Assembly (NCBI RefSeq): GCF_025398735.1
Contig: NZ_CP104694.1
Location: 299,501-363,500 of the forward strand
Length of the DNA: 64,000 nt
Direction of reading: 5' to 3'
Source: Tahibacter amnicola
Lineage (GTDB): Bacteria > Pseudomonadota > Gammaproteobacteria > Xanthomonadales > Rhodanobacteraceae
In this document: piece by piece, positions 1 through 8,427 of the stretch
Layout of the letters: each line of letters begins with the position of its first letter
Numbering within the stretch: position 1 is the stretch's first letter
The notes under the pieces: generated by a model
What the model was told of the DNA's origin: nothing
Databases searched by the model: none
What the model saw: only the letters and a program-made list of their open reading frames with translations
Translations under genes and position numbers: made by a program

Positions 1-219
1 GGCATGCCCGAGCTGGATGGACACGAGGCCACGCGGCGAATCCGCGCGCAGGACTGGGGCGGATCCATCCAGATCATCGCGCTGACCGGCTGGGGCCAGG
101 CCGAGGACCACGCCCGGAGTGAGCAGGCCGGCTGCGACGGGCACCTGGTCAAACCGGTCAGTCTGGTGGACCTGCAGCGCGTACTGCACGCCCGTCGTGC
201 CGGCGCACCGGTTTCCTGA
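1..219 (+). CDS. Receiver (REC) domain protein, C-terminal fragment
   Basis: The gene enters from the left edge, so only its last 72 codons are visible. They show the second half of a CheY-like receiver: the loop MPELDG that follows the phospho-acceptor Asp (the Asp itself lies just outside the window), the switch Thr in ALTG and the conserved Lys in VKPV. The protein stops about 20 residues after that Lys, with no output domain. Such an ending suits the C-terminal receiver of a hybrid histidine kinase or a single-domain regulator; which one cannot be decided here. The downstream kinase gene is convergent, so no operon link follows. Confidence 0.85.
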   Translation, partial: GMPELDGHEATRRIRAQDWGGSIQIIALTGWGQAEDHARSEQAGCDGHLVKPVSLVDLQRVLHARRAGAPVS

Positions 220-237
220 GCAGGGCCGAGCGCGGAT

Positions 238-2607
238 TCACCGTGCCGTTGTGGCGCTACAGCCGGCCAGCCAGCGTGTCACCAGGCGCCGCTGCCACGG
301 TGCGAGGTTTCGCGCGGTGAGATGGGGCTCCAGCTGGGCGCGTTCGCGCAAGGGCGTTTGCCGCAGGGCGCAGCGTGCCCTTTCCAGCGCAACCTGCTCC
401 ACATGGGGCTGCGGTTCGACCGGTGCCCCGCTGCCGCGCGCGGCGACCACGGCTTCCAGCTGGGGCAACGCCTGTGCGTAGTCGCCCTTTTCGACCTGGA
501 TGATGCCGATCAGGCCCTGTGCATCGGTCGTGATGCCATGACCAGGCGGCAGGCCTTTGCTGGCGAGGGTGTACGCGGCGTCGGCCGCGGCCGCGGCCGT
601 GGCGAGGTCGCCCTGCGCCAGGGCGATTTCGGCGCGGTCGTTGTAGAGAGACGCCAGCTCCGGGTGTGCCTTGCCCCAGAAGGTTTCGCCCTTTGCCATC
701 TGCGCATCGATCCGCTCGCGCGCTTCGTCGGGGCGTTCGTTGCACAAGGCCGCCCACGCGAGATTGCGCCCGATCAGGATGTCCTCGGCCGGATTGGGCG
801 CCCGGCGGCGTGGCGTGGCCTCCTGCGCCATCCGCAGCCAGTTTTCGCCGCGCTGGCACTCGCCCGCGTTGAGGGCCAGCCCTGCGGCGTTGTTGAGGCC
901 GAGGATGTAGCGCTCCATGTTGGTGTACTCGTTGAGGCGATGCACCCGTTCGAAGATCGGCCAGGATTTTTCCGCCTCGCCGATGAGGTAATAGCCGATC
1001 GCCAGGTTGCCGATCTGGGCAAGATAGAGATCGCTGTCCGTCTCGCCGATCGATTCAAGCAGCTTCACCCCTTCCTGCGTATGCGCGTGGAACGCCTTCG
1101 GATCATCCAGGTGGTAGGACTCGCCAGCGACGGAACGCAGCGCATCTGCCTGCGCCATGACATCGCCCTGGTCGCCCGCGGCCTGTGCGGCGCGGGTGGA
1201 GAGATCGCGCGCCTTCGGGTGGTCTCCCAGCTCGCAGTGCACGCGCGCCACCGCCAGCAGCAGGGGAACCAGGCTGCGTGCGTCGCCGCCGCGGGCGAGC
1301 TTGTCCTGCAGTGACCGGGTGCCCTGGTCGAGCATCTCGCGTACGCTCACGTCGCCGCTGCTCGTCTTGTTGGGCGTCGCGACGCGAAACAGCGTCACCA
1401 GGTAGTTGGCGACGGCCTTGGTCTTCTCGTGTTCGCGCCGGGTGCGCTCGAGCAGGCGATCCTGCTGCACGATGTGGAAAATGGCAAATGTCGACATGGC
1501 GACAATGCCCAGAACGACCGGCCACCGCCGCCGCAACCAGGCCTTGGCGCGATAGCCCCGCTCGCCGCGTCGCGCGTCGACGGCCTGGCGTGCGAGCCAG
1601 CGCGCGAGGTCGGCGGCGAGCGCCCCGGCGCTGGCGTAGCGCTCCTCCGGACGTTTGCGCAGGGCCATGGCACAGATCGCATCGAGGTCGGCATCCACAC
1701 CGCGCAGCCGGCTCAGGCGCGAGGGCGCTTCGGCCTCCCGCGTGAGGATCGCGCTGATCAGTGCCTTCGGGTCATCCACGTCACCGTGTGGCGAGGCGCC
1801 GGTGAGCAGTTCGTAGAGCACCGCGCCCAAAGCGTAGACGTCGCAGGCGACGCCGGCATCCTGCCCTTCCGGCGACAACTGTTCCGGCGCGGCGTAGCGC
1901 AGCGTGAGCGGGCCGACCCCATCGGTGGTGATGGCCTCTTCGACCAGGAACCGCGCGATGCCGAAGTCGAGCAGCTGGGGCCTGCCATCGCGGTCGACCA
2001 GGATGTTCGCCGGCTTGATGTCGCGGTGCACGACCAGCTTGCGGTGCGCATAGGCCACCGCCTCGGCGACCTGGCGGATGAGCTGTACGCGCTGGATGAC
2101 CGAGGCACCGGTGGTGGCGCAGTAGCGGTCGATGCGCTCGCCGTCGACATAGGTCGTGGCCAGGTACGGCGCGCCGTCGGCGTCGGTGCCCGCGTCAACC
2201 AGTGCCGCGATGTTCGGATGCAGCAGGCCGGCCAGAATCCGCCGTTCGCGCTCGAAACGGCGCCGTGCTTCATCCGTCCAGGCCGAGTGCAGCAACTGCT
2301 TGAGCGCCACGCGCTGGCGCGCGTCGCCGAGCGAGCGCTCGGCCAGCCAGACGCGGCCCATGCCGCCACGACCGAGTTCCCGCTCCAGCCGGTACGAGGC
2401 CACGCGCGGCAAGGCCGGTTCGCGGCCGCAGGCATCGAGCGCCGGCAAGGGCTGCCCGGCGGACTCCAGCTGGCGGGCCAGTACATCGGCCAGGGAAGGG
2501 TCGGTGGCCGCCAGCTGCGCCAGGTAGCCCACCCGGTCATCGGGCGGCAGGTCCAGCAGGTCGAAAAAGGCGTTCTTCTGGCGCAGGTAAGCGTCGGTAT
2601 CGTTCAT
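238..2607 (-). CDS. Transmembrane Ser/Thr protein kinase with C-terminal TPR-like region
   Basis: A 789-residue Hanks-type kinase. The N-terminal segment (1-70) is followed by a complete kinase domain: glycine loop GRGGMG (about 79-84), ATP-binding Lys103, catalytic HRD (194-196), DFG (214-216) and the APE-like APEQ near 240. A single transmembrane helix (about 362-380) precedes a long helical TPR-like region, probably periplasmic, that could sense a ligand or partner. The start was set at the ATG at 2607, where the protein begins MNDTDAY, because the upstream extension is arginine/proline-rich and runs into the preceding gene. It lies 32 bp downstream of an ECF sigma gene on the same strand. 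Kinase-linked ECF factors are known to be activated by phosphorylation, so the pair is probably one signalling unit (inference). Confidence 0.9.
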   Translation of the reverse strand: MNDTDAYLRQKNAFFDLLDLPPDDRVGYLAQLAATDPSLADVLARQLESAGQPLPALDACGREPALPRVASYRLERELGRGGMGRVWLAERSLGDARQRVALKQLLHSAWTDEARRRFERERRILAGLLHPNIAALVDAGTDADGAPYLATTYVDGERIDRYCATTGASVIQRVQLIRQVAEAVAYAHRKLVVHRDIKPANILVDRDGRPQLLDFGIARFLVEEAITTDGVGPLTLRYAAPEQLSPEGQDAGVACDVYALGAVLYELLTGASPHGDVDDPKALISAILTREAEAPSRLSRLRGVDADLDAICAMALRKRPEERYASAGALAADLARWLARQAVDARRGERGYRAKAWLRRRWPVVLGIVAMSTFAIFHIVQQDRLLERTRREHEKTKAVANYLVTLFRVATPNKTSSGDVSVREMLDQGTRSLQDKLARGGDARSLVPLLLAVARVHCELGDHPKARDLSTRAAQAAGDQGDVMAQADALRSVAGESYHLDDPKAFHAHTQEGVKLLESIGETDSDLYLAQIGNLAIGYYLIGEAEKSWPIFERVHRLNEYTNMERYILGLNNAAGLALNAGECQRGENWLRMAQEATPRRRAPNPAEDILIGRNLAWAALCNERPDEARERIDAQMAKGETFWGKAHPELASLYNDRAEIALAQGDLATAAAAADAAYTLASKGLPPGHGITTDAQGLIGIIQVEKGDYAQALPQLEAVVAARGSGAPVEPQPHVEQVALERARCALRQTPLRERAQLEPHLTARNLAPWQRRLVTRWLAGCSATTAR

Positions 2608-2639
2608 CACGGCGGCTGTAAAGACGGGTTGCGGTGGAC

Positions 2640-3212
2640 TCAGCGGGCGCCGAAGACGTCGTTCTTGAGCCATGCACTGGCGTGGGCCCATTCGCGATTG
2701 ACCGCCGACGGGCTGATCTGCAGGGCCTGCGCCGTTTCATCGATGGTCAGGCCGGCGAAGACCCGCAGCTCCACCACCGCCGCCGCACGCGCGTCCAGGC
2801 GCGCCAGCGTGGCCAGCGCGTCGTCGAGTGCCACCAGCTCGGCCGGGGTGCCCGCCACGGCGACCTCCAGGCCATCAAGCGATTCGGCCACCTCGCCGCC
2901 GCCGCGCTTCTCGGCCAGTTTGCGCCGCGCCCGGTCGACCAGGATCTGGCGCATGGCACGCGCCACGATGCGGGCGAAGTGCTTGCGGTCTTCGGCCGCC
3001 GGCGCACTCGCGGCAGTGGTCAGCTTGATCAGGGCGTCATTGAGCAAGGCGGTGGGCTGGAGCGTTTCGTGTCCCGATTCGCTGCGCAGCACGGCCGCGG
3101 CCAGGCGCTTGAGTTCCAGGTACAGGCGCGCGAACACGCGATCGCGCGCCTGGGCGTCGCCGTCCTGCCAGTCGTGGATCCACGCGGTGATGTCATCGCT
3201 GATGGGGTGCAT
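2640..3212 (-). CDS. ECF-type RNA polymerase sigma factor (TIGR02999/ECF43-like)
   Basis: A 190-residue sigma-70 family protein beginning MHPISDD. Region 2 is seen around residues 15-100, with the basic stretch ARAMRQILVDRARRK typical of this group. Region 4 covers about 130-185, with the helix-turn-helix core TIDETAQALQISPSAVNREW. The length and the ILVDRARRK signature match the TIGR02999 family, common in Lysobacterales. A longer open frame exists upstream, but its extra residues look non-coding. No anti-sigma factor gene is adjacent. Instead the next gene on the same strand is a Ser/Thr kinase, the usual arrangement for ECF43 factors, in which phosphorylation of region 2 replaces anti-sigma control. 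Target promoters are unknown. Confidence 0.85.
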   Translation of the reverse strand: MHPISDDITAWIHDWQDGDAQARDRVFARLYLELKRLAAAVLRSESGHETLQPTALLNDALIKLTTAASAPAAEDRKHFARIVARAMRQILVDRARRKLAEKRGGGEVAESLDGLEVAVAGTPAELVALDDALATLARLDARAAAVVELRVFAGLTIDETAQALQISPSAVNREWAHASAWLKNDVFGAR

Positions 3213-3570
3213 GGCGCAAGCATAGGCGGTTTTGTCGACGCGAAAGGTTTTGCCATTCGACGAAATCCCGCAACGGCCACGGCGGCTTTCCGTCGCCAGG
3301 GACGGCGCTGTCGGGATCATGCCGATCCAGGCCGACATGTTGGGCAGGGTCAGGGCAACCATGGCGTCCTCGAAAAGTCCGTTGCGTCGTGATCGCAGTA
3401 CGCAATCGGGCCGCCCTTTGGCCGTGCGGTGCTGCCGGGCCCGGCCGGCGCGATCTTTGCACATTGTTCTGGACCTGCACGACGCCGCTGTCACCTGACA
3501 CGGCGCAATCGACGGACCAAGGAGCCGTCGGCGGGCGCGGTCGGGCCAGCGGAACACGGGGGATGGAGCG
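3213..3570. other. Intergenic region upstream of the ECF sigma gene
   Basis: This stretch of about 360 bases separates the start of the ECF sigma gene on the minus strand from a small plus-strand reading frame. Longer open frames cross it on both strands, but they are arginine-rich extensions with no recognisable domain. I see no clear promoter, hairpin or repeat. It should hold the sigma gene promoter. Confidence 0.4.
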
Positions 3571-3723
3571 ATGTTGGGAAATGTGAGGGGGAGTCGATCC
3601 GTACTGAGCCGCTTTGCCTTTGTCTGCGTGCTGGTCGCGTGGGCCGTTGCGGTCGCGCGCGCTGAACCCGCGCCGCCTCCGGTGGATGAGAACGTGTCCC
3701 ACTGCGGTCAGGTTGTGCCGTAA
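3571..3723 (+). CDS. Possible small secreted peptide
   Basis: A 50-codon frame starting ATG TTG GGA, with GGAG a few bases upstream as a possible ribosome binding site. The product has a basic start (VRGSRSVLSR), a hydrophobic core (FAFVCVLVAWAVAVA) and a plausible signal peptidase site near ARA-EP, leaving a mature tail of only about 20 residues with one Cys. I do not recognise a family. It could be a real small exported peptide, the remnant of a longer secreted protein, or chance coding in GC-rich DNA. The signal-peptide pattern is the only support. Confidence 0.3.
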   Translation: MLGNVRGSRSVLSRFAFVCVLVAWAVAVARAEPAPPPVDENVSHCGQVVP

Positions 3724-3768
3724 TTCGTACGAATCGAAACCTTGCCGTGTGTCACTCTCCGCCGCGCT

Positions 3769-4599
3769 TCACGCGGCCTTCACTGCCCTGCGCTTCGCCC
3801 GGTAGTGCTTGAGATCTGCGACGATCACGAAGGTGACGCTCGCCAGCAGCAGCCAGGAACTGATCTTCCCCGTATGGACCACGCGCCAGCCGGCATGCTG
3901 GTCCGGGTACATCCACGCCCCGTAGAAGGTGGCAATGTTTTCGGCCACCCAGATGAAGAATCCGATCAGGCAGAACGACAGCGGCACCGGCATCGACAGC
4001 CGCCAGCGCCACGGCGTGAAGTGCACGCGGGTGCGGGCGAACAGCAGCGCCAGCGCCGCGGCGAGCCACCAGCGCAGGTCTGGTAGCCAGTGGTGGGTGA
4101 AGAAGTTCAGGTACACGCCCGCGGCCAGCAGCACGGACAGGCGCGCGTCCGGCGCACGTGTCAGTTCCAGCCCGAACCAGCGCCACGCCTGGATCATGTA
4201 GCTGGCCACCGCGGCGTACATGAATCCCGAATACAACGGCACGCCGAACAGCTTGGTATAGCCGGGCTCCGGATAGCTCCAGGAGCCGATCGCCGGGTGG
4301 GTCTTGAACACCTCCAGCGCAAATCCCAGGACGTGGAACAGGCAGATGGTCTTGAGCTCGTCGAGCGTCTCCAGCTTCGACACCACGAGCAGGATCTGCA
4401 ACACGATCGCCGCGATGAGGATCAGGTCGTAACGCGGAATCGGCAACGGCGGCAGCTGTGTCGACACCACCAGGACCAGGAAGAACCCGCCGGCAAACAG
4501 GCAGCTGGCGACTTCCTTCAGACCGAAGGCGAGAAATTCCGCAACGGCTTCCCGCAGGAAGCCGCTGGCACGAACACGGACGGACGTAGGCGTATGCAT
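3769..4599 (-). CDS. DUF817 family integral membrane protein
   Basis: A 276-residue polytopic membrane protein with about eight hydrophobic helices. The signature motifs of the DUF817 (YoaT-like) family are visible: HPAIGSWSYPEP, the loop GVPLYSGFMYAAVASY, and a C-terminal WVAENIATFYGAWMYP. The start was placed at the ATG at 4599 (MHTPTSVRV); another ATG five codons upstream is also possible. The biochemical function of the family is unknown. It follows amtB on the same strand after about 90 bp, so it may be the last gene of the glnA-glnK-amtB transcript, but nothing in the sequence ties it to nitrogen metabolism. Confidence 0.85.
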   Translation of the reverse strand: MHTPTSVRVRASGFLREAVAEFLAFGLKEVASCLFAGGFFLVLVVSTQLPPLPIPRYDLILIAAIVLQILLVVSKLETLDELKTICLFHVLGFALEVFKTHPAIGSWSYPEPGYTKLFGVPLYSGFMYAAVASYMIQAWRWFGLELTRAPDARLSVLLAAGVYLNFFTHHWLPDLRWWLAAALALLFARTRVHFTPWRWRLSMPVPLSFCLIGFFIWVAENIATFYGAWMYPDQHAGWRVVHTGKISSWLLLASVTFVIVADLKHYRAKRRAVKAA

Positions 4600-4690
4600 C
4601 GGCCCAGGCTGCATCGGGCCCGGGCGCGGATCCAGCCCGGCGTCGGGCAGAACGCGGGCAGATCCATCGGCCCGCGTCCGGAACCGCCCC

Positions 4691-6106
4691 TCAGTAGTCG
4701 TACGCCGACTCGCCGTGCGAGGTGATATCCAGTCCCTCGCGTTCCTCGTCGTGCGGCACGCGCAGGCCGACGGTCCAGTCGGCAAGCTTGTACGCCAGCA
4801 CGGCCACCAGGGCCGACCAGGCCAGGGTCAGGCCGACGCCGGTCAGCTGGACCAGTACCTGGCGACCGATCGCGTAGTCCGGCGCCACGGCGTTGCTCAC
4901 GTAGTCGAAGATGCCCGTGCCACCGAGCGCCGGTGAGGCGAACACGCCGGTCAGCAGGGCGCCGACGATACCGCCGATACCGTGCACGCCGAAGACGTCC
5001 AGCGCATCGTCGATGCGCAGCAGGCGCTTGAGACCCGTCACCCCCCACAGGCAGGCAAAGCCCGCGGCCGCGCCGATCACCAGGGCGCCGCCGACGCCGA
5101 CAAACCCGGCGGCCGGCGTGATGCCGACCAGCCCTGCCACTGCACCTGACGCCGCACCGAGCATCGAGGGCCGGCCTTTGCCCAGCCACTCGCCGACGGT
5201 CCAGGCGACCACGGCGGCGGCGGGCGCGATCAGGGTGTTGACGAAGGCCAGTGCTGCCGTGCCGTTGGCCTCCAGCGCCGAGCCGGCATTGAAGCCGAAC
5301 CAGCCCACCCACAGGATGGCGGCGCCTGCCATGGTCAGGGGCAGGCTGTGCGGGCGCATCGCCTCGTGGCCGTGTCCCACGCGCCGCCCGACCAGCCAGG
5401 CACCGACCAGGCCTGCCACGGCTGCATTGATGTGCACCACCGTGCCGCCGGCGAAATCCAGAGCGCCCCGGGCAAACAGGAAGCCGGATCCGGCGCCCGC
5501 CGCTTCGGCGGCAGCCTGGCTGGTGTAGGCGTCGGGGCCCGGCCAGAACCACACCATGTGCGCGATCGGCACATAGCTGAAAGTGAACCAGATCACCGTG
5601 AAGACCAGCACCGCGGCGAATCGCACGCGCTCGGCAAAGGCACCCACCACCAGCGCACAGGTGATCGCCGCAAACGCGGCCTGGAAGGCGAAGAAGCCCA
5701 GCTCCGGCACGACCACGCCTTTGGAGAAGGTCGCTGCCACGGTCTCGGGCTTGAGGCCGGCCATCAGCAGGCGGTCAAAGCCGCCGAAAAACGCATTGCC
5801 TGCGGTGAACGCGAGGCTGTAGCCGTAAACGGTCCACAGCACCACGACCAGGGCGAAGACGACAAAGCACTGCATCAGCACCGACAGCATGTTCTTGGCG
5901 CGCACCAGGCCCCCGTAGAACAGACCCAGGCCCGGCAGGGTCATGAAAATCACGATCGCCGTGCAGACCAGGAGCCACGCCGTATCGCCCTTGTCGGGCA
6001 CGGGGGTGGTCGCCTGGGCCGCCGCATCGGCAGCCAGCAGGACGGAAACGGAAAACGCCGACAGCGCGCGGCGCACCCGGCGCCGCGTTGATTCGATGGT
6101 CGTCAT
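4691..6106 (-). CDS. amtB: Ammonium transporter
   Basis: A 471-residue Amt/Rh family channel. An N-terminal signal peptide (after the Arg-rich start MTTIESTRRRVRR, cleaved near ADAAAQA) is followed by the usual eleven membrane helices. Diagnostic segments include DTAWLL, the loop GLGLFYGGLVRAKN, the pore region with FAFQAAFAAIT, GGTVVHINAA, and HGIGGIVGALLTGVFA with the conserved pore His. The C-terminal tail ends LDITSHGESAYDY, the usual GlnK-responsive tail. It carries NH4+/NH3 inward across the cytoplasmic membrane. The start lies 10 bp after the glnK stop, so the two are co-transcribed, and GlnK would block the channel when nitrogen is plentiful (known for the family). Confidence 0.97.
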   Translation of the reverse strand: MTTIESTRRRVRRALSAFSVSVLLAADAAAQATTPVPDKGDTAWLLVCTAIVIFMTLPGLGLFYGGLVRAKNMLSVLMQCFVVFALVVVLWTVYGYSLAFTAGNAFFGGFDRLLMAGLKPETVAATFSKGVVVPELGFFAFQAAFAAITCALVVGAFAERVRFAAVLVFTVIWFTFSYVPIAHMVWFWPGPDAYTSQAAAEAAGAGSGFLFARGALDFAGGTVVHINAAVAGLVGAWLVGRRVGHGHEAMRPHSLPLTMAGAAILWVGWFGFNAGSALEANGTAALAFVNTLIAPAAAVVAWTVGEWLGKGRPSMLGAASGAVAGLVGITPAAGFVGVGGALVIGAAAGFACLWGVTGLKRLLRIDDALDVFGVHGIGGIVGALLTGVFASPALGGTGIFDYVSNAVAPDYAIGRQVLVQLTGVGLTLAWSALVAVLAYKLADWTVGLRVPHDEEREGLDITSHGESAYDY

Positions 6107-6116
6107 GGTGGCCCCC

Positions 6117-6674
<558 letters not shown>

Positions 6675-6699
6675 TCACACGCTTGCCACTGGGGCGTGG

Positions 6700-6727
6700 A
6701 CCGGGAGCGGCCTTGGCCGCTCCCGGT
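6700..6727 (-). terminator. Strong hairpin between glnA and glnK
   Basis: A perfect 13-bp stem with almost no loop (arms 6700-6712 and 6715-6727) lies 12 bases after the glnA stop. There is no U-tract on either side, so it is not a standard intrinsic terminator. It may stabilise the glnA mRNA 3' end or reduce, rather than stop, read-through into glnK-amtB. Confidence 0.5.
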
Positions 6728-6738
6728 GGTGTAGCACG

Positions 6739-8148
6739 TCAGATCGCGTAGTACATCGCGTATTCGAGCGGGTGCGTCGAAGCGCGGAACTTGGTCACCT
6801 CGCCCATCTTCAGTTCGATGTAGGCATCGATGAAGTCGTCGGAGAACACGCCGCCGGCCTTGAGGAAGTCGCGGTCCTTGTCCAGCGCGTCGAGCGCCTG
6901 GTCGAGGCTGTGGCAGACGGTCGGAATGTTCTTTTCTTCTTCCGGCGGCAGGTCGTACAGGTCCTTGTCCATCGGCGCGCCCGGATCAATCTTGTTCAGG
7001 ATGCCGTCGAGGCCGGCCATCATCAGCGCGGTGAACACGAGGTAGCCGGAGTTCATCGGGTCCGGGAAGCGGATCTCGATGCGACGGCCCTTCGGATTGG
7101 TCACGAACGGAATGCGGCAGCTGGCCGAACGGTTGCGGGCCGAGTAGGCCAGCATCACCGGTGCTTCGTAACCGGGCACCAGGCGCTTGTAGCTGTTGGT
7201 GGTCGAGTTGGCGAACGCGTTGATGGCGCGGGCGTGCTTGAAGATGCCGCCGATGTAGTACAGCGCGGTCTGCGACAGGCCGCCGTAGAGGTCGCCCGAG
7301 AACAGGTTCTGGCCGCTCTTGGACAGCGACTGGTGCACGTGCATGCCCGAGCCGTTGTCGCCGACGATCGGCTTGGGCATGAAGGTGACGGTCTTGCCGT
7401 TCTTGTGCGCGACGTTGCGGATCACGTACTTGAGCAGGGCCAGTTCGTCGGCCTTCTTCACCAGCGTGTTGAAGCGCGTGCCGATTTCGCACTGGCCGGC
7501 GTTGGCCACTTCGTGGTGGTGCACTTCGACTACCTGCCCGAGCGCTTCGAGCGCCAGGCACATTTCCGCACGCAGGTCCTGGAAGGAATCGACCGGCGGC
7601 AGCGGGAAGTAGCCACCCTTCACGCCCGGGCGCAGACCCGAGTTGCCTTCCTCATAGCGGTACTTCGAGCTCCAGGCGGCTTCCTGCGATTCGATTTCGT
7701 AGAACACCTTGCCCATGTCGTTCTGCCAGCGCACCGAGTCGAAGATGAAGAACTCGGGTTCCGGGCCGAAGAACGCCGTATCGGCAAGACCGGTGGACTT
7801 CAGGAACGACTCGCCGCGCTTGGCGATCGAGCGCGGGCACCGCGAATAGGCCTGCATCGTCGACGGTTCGAGCACGTCGCAGACGATGGCCAGGGTCTTG
7901 TGCGCGAAGAACGGATCGATGACCGCCGAATCCGGATCCGGCAGCAGGACCATGTCCGATTCGTTGATGCCCTTCCAGCCGGCGATCGACGAGCCGTCGA
8001 ACATCTTGCCGTCCTCGAAGGTGCCCGCGTCGATCGCGTGCGCCGGGAAGGTCACGTGATGCTGGGTGCCGCGCATGTCGGCGAAACGCAGGTCGACGAA
8101 CTCGATGCCTTCATCCTTGATCAGCTTGAGAACCTTTTCAGCGGACAT
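6739..8148 (-). CDS. glnA: Type I glutamine synthetase
   Basis: A 469-residue, full-length bacterial glutamine synthetase (GSI-beta), which makes glutamine from glutamate, ammonia and ATP in a dodecamer. Visible signatures are the N-terminal [12 protein letters not shown], the glutamate/metal site [11 protein letters not shown], the ATP-binding [16 protein letters not shown], the flap [10 protein letters not shown], and the adenylylation region [10 protein letters not shown] with Tyr398. Adenylylation control by GlnE and P-II is therefore expected, which fits the glnK gene downstream. The ribosome binding site GAGG lies about 10 bases before the ATG at 8148. Upstream are a sigma-54 promoter and two NtrC-type sites, listed separately, so expression should rise under nitrogen limitation. 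Confidence 0.98.
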   Translation of the reverse strand: MSAEKVLKLIKDEGIEFVDLRFADMRGTQHHVTFPAHAIDAGTFEDGKMFDGSSIAGWKGINESDMVLLPDPDSAVIDPFFAHKTLAIVCDVLEPSTMQAYSRCPRSIAKRGESFLKSTGLADTAFFGPEPEFFIFDSVRWQNDMGKVFYEIESQEAAWSSKYRYEEGNSGLRPGVKGGYFPLPPVDSFQDLRAEMCLALEALGQVVEVHHHEVANAGQCEIGTRFNTLVKKADELALLKYVIRNVAHKNGKTVTFMPKPIVGDNGSGMHVHQSLSKSGQNLFSGDLYGGLSQTALYYIGGIFKHARAINAFANSTTNSYKRLVPGYEAPVMLAYSARNRSASCRIPFVTNPKGRRIEIRFPDPMNSGYLVFTALMMAGLDGILNKIDPGAPMDKDLYDLPPEEEKNIPTVCHSLDQALDALDKDRDFLKAGGVFSDDFIDAYIELKMGEVTKFRASTHPLEYAMYYAI

Positions 8149-8190
8149 GCGGGAAACCTCATTGGGGAAGGGGAAGACGCGTAGCGCTAT

Positions 8191-8206
8191 GGCAAGCCGC
8201 GTGCCA
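8191..8206 (-). promoter_or_regulatory. Sigma-54 (RpoN) -24/-12 promoter of glnA
   Basis: Read on the minus strand this is TGGCACGCGGCTTGCC, matching the sigma-54 consensus TGGCACG-N4-TTGC with both invariant GG (-24) and GC (-12). Transcription should start near 8180, leaving a 5' leader of about 30 bases before the glnA ATG. The match, orientation and gene identity agree, as in the enteric glnA promoter. Confidence 0.9.
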
Positions 8207-8270
8207 ACTCAAATAGTTATTTAAGTTCAATCGGTTAGCGTTATTTGGAGCCGTCGCGCACGACCAAAGA

Positions 8271-8285
8271 GCACCATGGTGGTGC
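8271..8285 (-). promoter_or_regulatory. NtrC-binding site, promoter-proximal
   Basis: GCACCATGGTGGTGC is a dyad GCACC-N5-GGTGC, the NtrC half-site pattern. It is centred about 98 bp upstream of the predicted glnA start, close to the spacing of the enteric enhancer. It also lies upstream of the divergent plus-strand gene. Confidence 0.85.
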
Positions 8286-8301
8286 AAAATTCCCATGATG
8301 A

Positions 8302-8316
8302 TCACCTACTTGGTGC
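8302..8316 (-). promoter_or_regulatory. NtrC-binding site, promoter-distal
   Basis: TCACCTACTTGGTGC matches GCACC-N5-GGTGC with one mismatch. It sits exactly 31 bp from the proximal site, three helical turns, so both sites face the same side of the DNA, as expected for cooperative binding of NtrC dimers. Confidence 0.8.
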
Positions 8317-8427
8317 AACGCGACATCCCGGCCCCGGATGACGCTCGAGCCTGACCGGCCCTACCATGCGCCCGCCGGTGCCGCGGCGCGTAACAGCCGC
8401 CGGCGCCACTGTTCCAGGGGAAGCCCG

